IMG/VR virus record: IMGVR_UViG_3300043409_001660
Location: 1 to 35,962 of that record
DNA from: a virus
Reading direction: 5' to 3' (one strand)
Length of the DNA stretch: 35,962 nt
Under the pieces are notes generated by a model. The model did no database searches and was not told the origin of the DNA. It was given only the letters and a program-made list of their open reading frames with translations. Within the stretch, counting starts at the first letter, position 1; each line of letters starts with the position of its first letter. A program made the translations under genes and the position numbers. This document shows, one piece after another, positions 1 through 7,084 of the stretch.

Positions 1-8
1 TTACAGCC

Positions 9-191
9 ATGCTTGTGCTATCACGGAAGAAGAATGAAACCATCGTTGTCGGCAATGCACGGATCACCATCGTTGAGATTCGTGGCGACAAGATCAAGGT
101 CGGGATTGAGGCTCCGATGGAGGTCAATGTGGATCGGCTGGAAGTTTGGGAAGCGAAACAAAGGGCATTAACCAATAAGGCAATATCATGA
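9..191 (+). CDS. csrA: CsrA/RsmA-type translational regulator, allele A copy
   Basis: This 60-aa protein matches CsrA along its whole length. It has the MLVLSRK N-terminal strand, the RGDKIKVGIEAP core and the VDRLEV strand. Leu4 and Arg43 occupy the positions of the RNA-contacting Leu4 and Arg44 of E. coli CsrA. The family forms a domain-swapped dimer that binds GGA motifs in mRNA leaders, usually blocking ribosome access. Its own leader lies off the left edge, but the second copy at 34431 shows the upstream sequence. The TGA stop overlaps the next start as ATGA, so the two genes are translationally coupled. It differs from the other copy over shared sequence only by a silent change at base 104, then diverges in the C-terminal tail after base 161. 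The family call is firm; its targets are unknown. Confidence 0.93.
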   Translation: MLVLSRKKNETIVVGNARITIVEIRGDKIKVGIEAPMEVNVDRLEVWEAKQRALTNKAIS

Positions 192-778
192 GCGATTTTC
201 AAACAGTCAAAGTCAATATTCGTGGAGTGCGTCCTCTCTTGATGCACAGTGCAGCCGGTGCCGATCCGCTTTCTGAGTGGGCCAAGGCTCGGAAGCTGGT
301 TTCAGGCAAGAAAAACAAGACAGAAGCCGATCACCTTGAGTTGGCCAGAATCGACTGGTATTCATCGTTCTATTGCGACGAATCCAAAAGGCCAGTCATT
401 CTTGGAACCATGTTGGAAGCCTGTTGCGTGGCGGGTGCCAAGCGATCAAAGCAAGGCCAGATTGCCAAGGCGTCCATCCTGATTAACGACAATCCGATCA
501 TTGTTCACGATCATCCGGCTGGCAAAAAGGCGACAGCCGACGACTTTTGGCCTATGCAAAAGTATCGGGACGTTCGCGGCGTAATGGTCAATCGGTCCAG
601 AATCATGCGTTACCGACCGGTTTTCTCGGTCTGGAACTGCACTTTTGAGGCGATGCTGTCCGATCTGGACGCTTCCACATTCAAATCAATTCTTGAGACT
701 TCAGGCCGATTCATCGGCATTGGTGACTATCGGCCTAAGTTTGGGCTGTTTGAAGTTATTGAAGTTAAGACGATCTAA
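188..778 (+). CDS. Conserved phage protein of unknown function (allele A cassette)
   Basis: This 196-aa protein overlaps the csrA stop by 4 bp. It carries a pattern I associate with a recurring family of uncharacterised phage proteins: an N-terminal strand with RGVRPLLMH, a central RSRIMRYRPVFSVW block (about residues 135-150), and a C-terminal glycine-rich GIGDYRPKFGLF segment (about 175-187). The C-terminal loop loosely recalls the glycine-rich loop of RAMP/ferredoxin-like folds, but that is only a resemblance. It has no signal peptide or membrane segment. It lies between csrA and the pentameric repeat and has no counterpart in allele B, where a ParB-like gene takes the same place. Function not recognised. 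Confidence 0.75.
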   Translation: MSDFQTVKVNIRGVRPLLMHSAAGADPLSEWAKARKLVSGKKNKTEADHLELARIDWYSSFYCDESKRPVILGTMLEACCVAGAKRSKQGQIAKASILINDNPIIVHDHPAGKKATADDFWPMQKYRDVRGVMVNRSRIMRYRPVFSVWNCTFEAMLSDLDASTFKSILETSGRFIGIGDYRPKFGLFEVIEVKTI

Positions 779-1307
779 CTGGGCTTGGCCAGGCGGGGTG
801 TGGCAAGGCTAGGCGAGGCTTGGCGGGGTGTGGCGAGGTGTGGCGAGGCAGGGCGAGGCAAGGGCTGCACTTGGTGATGCGATATTCATCGGTGCAGATT
901 TGCAAGGCCGTGCGGGGCGGGGCATGGCTTGGCGGGGTCAGGCGGGGTCTGGCAGGGCATGGGCCGCACATGGTGGTGAGAATCCATCGGTGCGGATTTG
1001 CGAGGCACGGCAAGGTCGGGTTTGGTGCGGTGCGGTATGGTACGGCGGGGTCTGGTTCGGCGAGGCAAGGCTTGGCCGGGTATGGCAAGGTTTGGCATGG
1101 CTCGGCGAGGTTTGGCAAGGGCCGCATGAGTGGCGAAATATTTACTTATGCGGATTTGCAAGGCACGGTACGGTCTGGTGGGGCCGGGTTGGGTCTGGCA
1201 AGGCGGGGCGGGGCAAGGTCTGGTCGGGCGAGGTCTGGCAAGGCATGGGCCGCATGAGTGGCGAAATATTCACTTATGCGGATTCGACAGTTGAGGATCA
1301 ACACATT
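779..1307 (+). repeat. G-rich pentameric repeat tract with four longer embedded repeats
   Basis: About 530 bp with no convincing gene. Most of it runs in 5-nt steps of the form NNGGC or NNGGT (units such as TTGGC, AAGGC, GAGGC, GGGGT). This gives strong G enrichment on the + strand. The tract is interrupted by four related elements of about 45 bp at 862-907, 961-1006, 1119-1164 and 1247-1290. Each begins GGGCYGCA and the first three end in CGGATTTGC-like sequence (one has CAGATTTGC), with a middle that varies. Overlapping open frames on both strands translate only into low-complexity Gly/Ala/Arg/Trp or Pro-rich strings, so I do not call genes here. The tract ends just before a strong Shine-Dalgarno for the 1322 gene. 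It is absent from allele B. Confidence 0.85.
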
Positions 1308-1321
1308 AAAGGAGGTTTAGC

Positions 1322-1759
1322 GTGGCAGACTTACATTTCATTCATCATCTTGCAAAAGGTGACGTGATCGAAAACGAGAACGTTTTGAGGATCATGAATG
1401 TTGACCCCAATGAAGAGCAATCTGGCGCGATGCCTCCAGATGTGCAGCTTGCAGGCATGATTGAACGGGAATTGCATCGAATCGGTTTGCAGTGGACAGT
1501 AAAGGCTTACAAAGGCTCTGTACACGTACTGACCGATCTGGAAGCCTACGAGCACAATTGCAAGCGACAACGAAGCGGATACCGCAAATACAAGCGTGCT
1601 GTTGCTGGGATGGGCGGTGTAGATATTAGTCATTTCTCAGCAGAAAAGCGGCGTGAATTCGATTTAGATTCTCGCAAACTTTCAGCTCAGTATATGGCAT
1701 TAAAAACCGTAAAGGTCTCCCCTGCTGACCTCCTGAAGCCAGCACAGGTTGGGCGATAA
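1322..1759 (+). CDS. Hypothetical early protein, 145 aa (allele A cassette)
   Basis: It starts at GTG 1322, chosen because an excellent AAAGGAGG lies at 1308-1315. The protein is soluble and charged. It has an acidic stretch (DPNEEQ), a segment ending AYKGSVHVLTDLEAYEHN that looks like a small alpha/beta domain, and a basic C-terminal half (CKRQRSGYRKYKR). There is no signal peptide or membrane span. It stops 3 bp before thyX. I do not recognise the family. Its place in a cassette with DNA-metabolism genes suggests an early-phase role, which is inference from position only. Confidence 0.72.
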   Translation: MADLHFIHHLAKGDVIENENVLRIMNVDPNEEQSGAMPPDVQLAGMIERELHRIGLQWTVKAYKGSVHVLTDLEAYEHNCKRQRSGYRKYKRAVAGMGGVDISHFSAEKRREFDLDSRKLSAQYMALKTVKVSPADLLKPAQVGR

Positions 1760-1762
1760 CTC

Positions 1763-2521
1763 ATGAACATCATCACCAAACCCACCGTCTATCTGGTCGG
1801 TAAACAGCTTGGCAGCGTAACCGAAATGGATCGCTTTTTAGGCGACCATGGCGTGCCGGAGTTTTCGACTACGGCTCAATCGGATAGCGAAGCTCTGGTC
1901 GAGATCGCTGGCCGCCTGTGCTACATGAGCTTTGCAAATCCCAGACCGGGCGGAAACAAGGCTTATATCGAGCACATTCTTGAAGTTGGCCACGGCTCAG
2001 TTCTAGAGCATGCTGTTTTTAGCATGATTTTCACCGGTGTGAGCAGGTCACTCACTCACGAGCTGGTCAGGCATCGTGCTGGAATGAGTTACTCGCAGTT
2101 GAGTCAACGGTATGTGGACGAAGTCGTGTTTGTGCGACCACCTGGTATCAAGCCTGACAGCGGTGCTGAACTGGTTTGGACAAGTAATATCGCTTTGGCT
2201 TTAGCATCTTACAAGTCGCTGATCGAGACTTTGGAATACAACGACTTCGCCGACATCGACAATAAAACCCTGAGACGAAAGCGAGCCAGAGAAACCGCTC
2301 GATCTGTCCTGCCTAATTGCACTGAAACCAAGATCTTTGTAACAGGTAACGCTCGAGCCTGGCGGCATTTCCTTGAATTACGCGGCTCAATTCATGCGGA
2401 CGCTGAGATTCAACGGCTGGCGATTGCAGTGCTGGACGTGCTTCAAAAGGAGTCGCCGAATCTGTTTGGTGATTACACAGTGACGGATCAAGGCATTGAA
2501 ACAGCATGGAGGAAGGTGTGA
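1763..2521 (+). CDS. thyX: Flavin-dependent thymidylate synthase ThyX, complete copy (allele A 5' half)
   Basis: This 252-aa ThyX is close to the usual family length. ThyX makes dTMP from dUMP using FAD, NADPH and methylene-tetrahydrofolate, and phages use it to raise the thymidine supply. The signature region reads [15 protein letters not shown] (residues 103-117). This keeps the RHR and the downstream Ser and Arg, but the spacing is RHR-X8-S, one residue longer than the classical RHR-X7-S. The flanking GRLCYMSF and [17 protein letters not shown] blocks are also typical. From base 2057 to 2183 the DNA is identical to the right end of the window, while the 5' half diverges from the second copy, so the gene is mosaic between alleles. 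Its TGA overlaps the next gene's GTG start. Confidence 0.93.
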   Translation: MNIITKPTVYLVGKQLGSVTEMDRFLGDHGVPEFSTTAQSDSEALVEIAGRLCYMSFANPRPGGNKAYIEHILEVGHGSVLEHAVFSMIFTGVSRSLTHELVRHRAGMSYSQLSQRYVDEVVFVRPPGIKPDSGAELVWTSNIALALASYKSLIETLEYNDFADIDNKTLRRKRARETARSVLPNCTETKIFVTGNARAWRHFLELRGSIHADAEIQRLAIAVLDVLQKESPNLFGDYTVTDQGIETAWRKV

Positions 2522-2964
2522 AGTCAATCACATTTACAATTCTTGGCAAACCCTCTCCCTCTGGCTCTAAAAAAGCCTTTCAGCACAGCAAGACCGGGCG
2601 TATTGTTGTGGTCGATACCGCCAAGGGAAAGGCAAAATGGCAAAACATCAGCAAAAGAGCAGCACTTGCAGCGGCTAAATCTGCGGGCTGGGAATGCACA
2701 AATGACGCGGTGAATCTGCACGTTCATTTTGTGTTTGCTCGACCTAAATCGCATTATGGTACTGGAAAGAATTCAGCTATATTAAAGCCTGCAGCTCCAT
2801 TTTGGCATATCCAAAAGCCTGACAGAACAAAGCTGTTGAGATGCACAGAGGACGCATTTAAGGGTGTGCTCTGGAAGGATGACAGTCAAGTGGTCAGCGG
2901 CCTTGTCTCGAAGGTTTGGGGCAAAGAGGATCTAGCCATTGTCACCGTCGAGATGACTCCATGA
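2518..2964 (+). CDS. rusA: RusA-family Holliday junction resolvase
   Basis: RusA-type endonuclease of 148 aa, expected to cut Holliday junctions made during phage recombination and replication. The N-terminal ITFTILGKPSPSGS strand, the central IQKPDRTKLLRCTEDAF block (from about residue 98) and WKDDSQVV (119-126) match the family. In E. coli RusA the metal-binding acids include Asp70, Asp72 and Asp91. Here the KPD aspartate and the DD pair are present, but the second aspartate of KPDxD is Thr. Nearby Glu/Asp of TEDAF may compensate. I place the start at GTG 2518 because GGAGG at 2508-2512 precedes it at good spacing and it overlaps the thyX stop as GTGA. An in-frame ATG at 2506 is the alternative. 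Confidence 0.85.
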   Translation: MKSITFTILGKPSPSGSKKAFQHSKTGRIVVVDTAKGKAKWQNISKRAALAAAKSAGWECTNDAVNLHVHFVFARPKSHYGTGKNSAILKPAAPFWHIQKPDRTKLLRCTEDAFKGVLWKDDSQVVSGLVSKVWGKEDLAIVTVEMTP

Positions 2965-3293
2965 AGTATCACTCCAAGTCCAAACGGTCAGAAATTAAGT
3001 TCTCACGGACTGAAATGGAAGTCATGACGACCGATCAGCTCTTGGAGCTAAAGCGAAATGGCACGGAATACGAGCGGATGCACGCCAATTCCATTCTTGA
3101 TGATCGTTCCAGCGGAAATACAAAGGCCCACGGATGCCCATCAGTTCCTGATCTGATGGGACCGGCTAAAGGCCAACGCTCGGTGAACGGCATACCAGTG
3201 AAACAGAATCGTTATGCGGATGGATATCACCAGAACAAGAAGGTGAAACATGCTTACAGGGTTAGCAAGATTGATAAGGAGACTGACGCATGA
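2961..3293 (+). CDS. Hypothetical basic protein, 110 aa
   Basis: It starts at ATG 2961, overlapping the RusA stop by 4 bp (ATGA). A longer frame from 2916 exists but lies deep inside rusA. The protein is strongly basic and polar (MKYHSKSKRSEIKFSR at the N-terminus, NKKVKHAYRVSKIDKE near the C-terminus) with a VMTTDQLLELKRNG helix in the first half. It has no membrane span and no recognised motif. Its composition would suit nucleic-acid binding, but that is only inference. Confidence 0.65.
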   Translation: MKYHSKSKRSEIKFSRTEMEVMTTDQLLELKRNGTEYERMHANSILDDRSSGNTKAHGCPSVPDLMGPAKGQRSVNGIPVKQNRYADGYHQNKKVKHAYRVSKIDKETDA

Positions 3294-3622
3294 GCTGTCC
3301 TGATTATTACTTGCTCGCATCTGGTCGCGAGTTCATCGACTTTGCCAACAATGAGCTTTCAGCCTGGCTGAGGCCGCGAGTGACACATGAAGTGTATCAC
3401 TGCATCATCTCTGCAATGGAGCATCGGTTTCGATGCGGAAACAAAGCAGATGAAGCAGAGACTGATAAAGCGGCAGAAGGGTTCTGGCTATCACAGGCAT
3501 TGCGGACCCACACGACGACCAGGGGCGACCTCCCCTACTATCTGTCTGATGTGATGCCTGTGGTTCTCAAAATGGTAGATGCTGAACGGCACTTGAAAGA
3601 CAAGAAAGGGAAATCACAATGA
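3290..3622 (+). CDS. DUF3310-like small phage protein
   Basis: A 110-aa protein coupled to its neighbours by ATGA overlaps at both ends. The order CPDYY near the N-terminus, GREFIDFANNEL, then MEHRFRCGNKADEAETDKAAEGFWLSQAL resembles the DUF3310 pattern of phage early proteins: a PDHY box, an E-x-I-D-F stretch, then a G-N/Y-R-x-G-x-K segment followed by Asp and Lys-Ala and a terminal helix. Their function is not settled. The match is by eye and divergent, so the family call is moderate. Confidence 0.65.
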   Translation: MSCPDYYLLASGREFIDFANNELSAWLRPRVTHEVYHCIISAMEHRFRCGNKADEAETDKAAEGFWLSQALRTHTTTRGDLPYYLSDVMPVVLKMVDAERHLKDKKGKSQ

Positions 3623-3816
3623 TCACACTTGACGATATCGCGGCCATACCTGACAGCGAAGGCAAGGCGGTTGCTCTAAGCCTCTGGAATCGCTTGCAGG
3701 TCGTGGATAAGGCGTTCCGCAGGATGGCGGCTGAATTTGATTACACGGAGTTAAAGGGCATCGAAATGTACGAAGCCTATATCGCCTTGGTCGAGTCTCA
3801 ACTAAAAGGAGAATGA
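3619..3816 (+). CDS. Hypothetical small acidic protein, 65 aa
   Basis: This short, mostly helical and acidic protein is coupled to the previous gene by an ATGA overlap. The next gene begins immediately after its stop. I see no motif. The tight packing in a run of small early genes supports it being real. Function not recognised. Confidence 0.6.
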   Translation: MITLDDIAAIPDSEGKAVALSLWNRLQVVDKAFRRMAAEFDYTELKGIEMYEAYIALVESQLKGE

Positions 3817-4131
3817 GTGAATCAGCATATCGACTTTTCAGACATCATCGCCAAGGGCAAGATCAGTAAGCGACAGGCTGAAGAGGTTTCGGCTGTGCTT
3901 GCCGACATCCTGTTTCAGGATCTGGGCTACACCAAATTTGTGCCGCAGTGGGACAATATCGCCCAACGTATCGAGATCCTGTTCATGAGGGACGACGATT
4001 TGGGCTGGTTCCGTATCAACAGCCCGTCAGTCAAGACTGTCGAAAGGTTCATTGCAGCTCTGCCATGGCTTGCAAAACAAGAACCGCAGTTGGCTGATTG
4101 GCAGTCCTCCAAGTTCTTACGCACTACTTGA
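3817..4131 (+). CDS. Hypothetical protein, 104 aa, last gene of the early run
   Basis: The start is GTG 3817, preceded by AAAGGAGAATGA, and it directly follows the previous stop. The protein has a helical N-terminal segment (ISKRQAEEVSAVLADILFQDLG) and a mixed C-terminal part with several aromatic residues. No recognised domain. A hairpin terminator begins 6 bp after the stop, marking the end of the early transcription unit. Confidence 0.65.
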   Translation: MNQHIDFSDIIAKGKISKRQAEEVSAVLADILFQDLGYTKFVPQWDNIAQRIEILFMRDDDLGWFRINSPSVKTVERFIAALPWLAKQEPQLADWQSSKFLRTT

Positions 4132-4136
4132 CCATA

Positions 4137-4164
4137 AAACCCGTTGCAATCACAGCGGGTTTGT
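4137..4164 (+). terminator. Hairpin terminator closing the early operon
   Basis: The arms AAACCCGTTG (4137-4146) and CAGCGGGTTT (4153-4162) form a 10-bp stem with one G-T wobble and a 6-nt loop. It is followed by a short T-rich TTTGTT stretch. It sits between the last small early gene and the terminase genes, where a boundary would be expected. The T tract is weak, so efficiency is uncertain. Confidence 0.6.
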
Positions 4165-4189
4165 TAAAATGGGTGTGGTTATTACTTAC
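4165..4189 (+). promoter_or_regulatory. Late promoter/leader motif, copy 1 (terminase)
   Basis: A -10-like TAAAAT (4165-4170) is followed after 8 nt by TTATTACTTAC (4179-4189), 15 nt ahead of the small terminase start. The same pairing occurs before the portal and protease genes, and a looser form before the capsid gene. I see no good -35 at standard spacing in this copy. Confidence 0.4.
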
Positions 4190-4203
4190 CAGAGGCTTAA
4201 GAC

Positions 4204-4581
4204 ATGGCGCGAGCCAAAGACCGCGAAACACTGATCCCCATTATCTTGGACAACATTTCCAATGGTGGAACAATTGGGATTTCGTGTTGTGCGGCAGGTG
4301 TTAGCTACCGGACGTTTCAGAAGTGGGTCAAGGAAGATGTGCAATTATCGGCAGGTCTAAAAAAGGCTAACTCTGAGTTTGAACTGCGTCATGTTCGTAA
4401 CATTCAGACGATGGCGACCGACGACTGGAAGGCTTCTGCCTGGTTGCTGGAGCGTAAGTTTCCCAAACGATACTCGCGCCGGCTTGTGATATCGGAGCCT
4501 CCTAAGGTTACAGAGGATACAGGCATTCTTGTGAGAGTTCCACAGCCGAAGTCTATCGAGTCTGATATCACTGATGTTTGA
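4204..4581 (+). CDS. terS: Terminase small subunit
   Basis: This 125-aa protein lies directly ahead of the large terminase gene and overlaps it by 8 bp. The N-terminal half reads as a helix-turn-helix (ILDNISNGGTIGISCCAAGVSYRTFQKWV, about residues 14-42), the usual fold for recognising phage DNA at the packaging site. The middle has ASAWLLERKFPKRYSRR, a stretch typical of small terminase-like proteins. Its partner is the adjacent ATPase/nuclease, with which it would select and cut phage DNA for packaging. AGAGG at 4191-4195 is a plausible ribosome site. Confidence 0.85.
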   Translation: MARAKDRETLIPIILDNISNGGTIGISCCAAGVSYRTFQKWVKEDVQLSAGLKKANSEFELRHVRNIQTMATDDWKASAWLLERKFPKRYSRRLVISEPPKVTEDTGILVRVPQPKSIESDITDV

Positions 4582-5731
4582 CCTCACCCAGTGCACTGAT
4601 CCACAGGCTCACTTCTGGGCCGATCAAGCCAAATTCACAGCGTTTATTGGTGGCATTGGATCAGGCAAAACGTTTGCGGGTGCGATCAAGTGCTTGCAAA
4701 TGCCTGAAGACAGTTCCGGCATGGTGCTGGCTCCTACGTTCCCGATGCTGCGAACCGCATCGCTGAGAGCGTTTCTGGAGATCGCCAGACCTGCGGGATT
4801 GATTGAATCGTTCAACAAAAGCGATTACGAAATGGTGCTGAAAGGTAACCGAACGATTTACTGGAGGAGTGCCGACAATCCAGACAGGTTACGTGGGCCA
4901 AACCTTGGTTGGATATGGCTTGATGAATCGGCCATGATGAGTGAGGAGACCTGGTTGATTGCCATTGGTCGTTTGAGGCAGTCACCTGGTCAGGCATGGA
5001 TGACATCAACACCCAGAGGCACGCGGCATTGGCTTTACGATCTCGTCAAGAAGTCGCATGTGTCTGTGACCAACGCCACATCGGCCAGCAACTTCTTCAA
5101 CCCTGAAGACTTTGTTTCCAGTGTCTCCACAGTCGGTTCCGCAGATTGGCAGCGGCAGGAACTCTTGGGCGAGTTTGTCGAGCCAGGTGGAACGCTGTTC
5201 AAACGGCATTGGTTCACTTCCATTGAGGAGATGCCCAAGGGTGACGGATTATCCGTGAGGGCATGGGATACCGCAGCCACAAGTGGTGGCGGTGACCACT
5301 CCGTTGGTCTGCGGATGCACAAGATTGACCAGAAGTATTACATAGATTCTGTCATTCGTGGCCAATGGGGACCGGATGAACTCGACACCATCCAGCGCCA
5401 GACTGCCGAAGCCGATGGGCAGGATGTGACGGTGATCCTAGAACGTGAACCGGGATCAGCCGGGAAGCGAATCAACCAATACACCCGACTGGCTCTGGCC
5501 GATTATCACGTTGTGGAAGAATCGCACACGGGCGGGAAGTATTCACGCGCGATGCCATCGGCCAAGGAAACCGCTCGTGGCAATGTGGTGCTGGTCAAAG
5601 GCAACTGGATCACATCATTTCTCGATGAAGTGGCCGACTTCAATGGCGAGGATGGGCAGACGGATGACCAGGTGGACGCCTTCAGCCTGGCCTTCAATTA
5701 TCTGTTCCGAAAAGTGGGTGTTTCGCTTTGA
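4574..5731 (+). CDS. terL: Terminase large subunit (ATPase and nuclease)
   Basis: This 385-aa packaging motor has both domains. The ATPase has a Walker A loop GGIGSGKT (residues 26-33) and a Walker B WIWLDES with Asp115 and Glu116. The RNase H-like nuclease has AWDTAAT with Asp230, an ILERE strand near 286-290 and DDQVDAF near 362-368, giving the three acidic sites of the family. It is short for a large terminase but nothing essential seems missing. It would pump DNA into the prohead through the portal encoded next. Confidence 0.95.
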   Translation: MFDLTQCTDPQAHFWADQAKFTAFIGGIGSGKTFAGAIKCLQMPEDSSGMVLAPTFPMLRTASLRAFLEIARPAGLIESFNKSDYEMVLKGNRTIYWRSADNPDRLRGPNLGWIWLDESAMMSEETWLIAIGRLRQSPGQAWMTSTPRGTRHWLYDLVKKSHVSVTNATSASNFFNPEDFVSSVSTVGSADWQRQELLGEFVEPGGTLFKRHWFTSIEEMPKGDGLSVRAWDTAATSGGGDHSVGLRMHKIDQKYYIDSVIRGQWGPDELDTIQRQTAEADGQDVTVILEREPGSAGKRINQYTRLALADYHVVEESHTGGKYSRAMPSAKETARGNVVLVKGNWITSFLDEVADFNGEDGQTDDQVDAFSLAFNYLFRKVGVSL

Positions 5732-5743
5732 CTTTTTGTGTGG

Positions 5744-5769
5744 TACATTGGGTCTAACTTATTACACAC
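5744..5769 (+). promoter_or_regulatory. Late promoter/leader motif, copy 2 (portal)
   Basis: TACATT (5744-5749), then 9 nt, then TTATTACACAC (5759-5769). The layout matches copies at 4165 and 7914. A second TTATTAC lies at 5778-5784, just ahead of the portal start. The gap between terminase and portal is 57 bp, one of the few non-overlapping junctions in the late region. Confidence 0.4.
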
Positions 5770-5788
5770 GCTTAGGGTTATTACGCCA

Positions 5789-7084
5789 ATGCAGAACTAC
5801 TTCCAAACGATGATCGGTAGCCTAGCCACCGGCGTGAAGACCCTGTTTTCTGGCCGTGGTGGTGGCGGGTCTGTCTATGCCCAGCGAGCCAGACAGATAC
5901 CATCGGCACGATTTGACTGGCTCAGTGAGGCGGGCGACTTCCGGCAGAATCCGGTGGTCGCATTGGGCCTTGACTGGATCATCCGCAATGTCACATCGGT
6001 GCCGATGCGGCTTTATATCAAAACCAAGTATGGTGAAGAAGTCGAGCTGGAAGGTCACCCGATCCTCGACCTCCTGAAGAAGCCAAACCCGATCTATTCT
6101 GGTCACGCTCTGGTCTCGTCGTGGATCACAGATTTGATGTGTGCGGGAACGGCTTTCAGCTACATCGCACAAACAAACGGTGGAGGCGTGGGTGAGCTGT
6201 ACTGGCTGGATGCACGCCAGACGGCTCCTGACTTCCCCACAGACGGCTCCAAGTGGCTGAATCAATGGAAGTACATTCCGGCAGGAACAGGCAGAATCGA
6301 GACGTTCACTCCTGACCAAGTGATCGTGTTCAAGCGTGGGATCGACTCATGGAACGACCGGCTTGGCTATACACCCTTGATGGCCTGCTGTCGAGAGATT
6401 GCACTGGTCAACATGCTGTCAGGATACACGGGCGCTATCCTGAAAAACACGGGCGTCACAAACATTGTGGTCACGCCTGTTGGCGATAGTCAGATTCAGG
6501 ACAAGCAACGGGACCAGCTCAAGCAGTCGATCATGGAGTCGATTGGGATCGACCAGCAAGGCTCGCCACTAGTTTTCTCGGCTCCTGTCTCTGTCAGCAA
6601 CCTGGGCACCACTCCCAAGGACATGCTGCTTCAGGACGTGGACATGCACGCTGTCGCACGGATCACCAGCGCTATGGGATTATCGCCCATGCTGCTGGGC
6701 CTGCCTGATCCCGGCAAAACCTACAGCAATTATCGTGAGGCTCAGAGAGCTGCGTGGATCAACGCGGTGGTGCCGTTTCACAACCTGATTGCCAAGACGT
6801 TGGAAGATGTGCTGCTCCCGCTTTACGACCCCACAGGCCGAATGTGCCTGAAGTGGGACTATGCAAACGTGGAAGCCTTGGCAGAAGATCAAAAGGCTCA
6901 GGCGGATCGTGCTGTAGCACTGTATAAAAACGGCCTGATCACACGCAACGAGGGGCGAAGGATCGTCGCTCTTGAGCCTACCGAAGACGGCGACAACTAC
7001 GTATCTGATTCTGCTCCTGCTCCTATGGCGGGCTTCAACGGTGGCGAAATCGAAAGTCAGAATCAAGCCGAAGCGGCCTACTAA
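5789..7084 (+). CDS. HK97-type portal protein
   Basis: This 431-aa protein follows terL and precedes the Mu F-like head gene, the standard place for a portal. It has the family's features: an N-terminal RQNPVVALGLDWIIRNV segment, VPMRLYIK, HPILDLLKKPNP, then VIVFKRGIDSWNDRLGYTPLM and a long C-terminal helical part with SNYREAQRAAW. Portal proteins form the dodecameric ring through which DNA enters and leaves the head. I start at ATG 5789. A longer frame from 5738 would run through the probable promoter. Confidence 0.92.
   Translation: MQNYFQTMIGSLATGVKTLFSGRGGGGSVYAQRARQIPSARFDWLSEAGDFRQNPVVALGLDWIIRNVTSVPMRLYIKTKYGEEVELEGHPILDLLKKPNPIYSGHALVSSWITDLMCAGTAFSYIAQTNGGGVGELYWLDARQTAPDFPTDGSKWLNQWKYIPAGTGRIETFTPDQVIVFKRGIDSWNDRLGYTPLMACCREIALVNMLSGYTGAILKNTGVTNIVVTPVGDSQIQDKQRDQLKQSIMESIGIDQQGSPLVFSAPVSVSNLGTTPKDMLLQDVDMHAVARITSAMGLSPMLLGLPDPGKTYSNYREAQRAAWINAVVPFHNLIAKTLEDVLLPLYDPTGRMCLKWDYANVEALAEDQKAQADRAVALYKNGLITRNEGRRIVALEPTEDGDNYVSDSAPAPMAGFNGGEIESQNQAEAAY

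Noticed and set aside
779-1307. CRISPR-like array
   Set aside because: The embedded repeats vary in sequence and are spaced 99, 158 and 128 bp with repetitive rather than unique spacers. No cas genes are present.
820-1367. Overlapping open frames of 145, 179 and 120 aa through the pentamer tract on both strands
   Set aside because: They encode only low-complexity strings dictated by the repeat, lack ribosome sites and overlap each other. The strong Shine-Dalgarno lies further on, at 1308.
6972-7040. TTG start extending the Mu F-like head protein
   Set aside because: It would add a low-complexity hydrophobic stretch lying entirely inside the portal gene, without a ribosome site.
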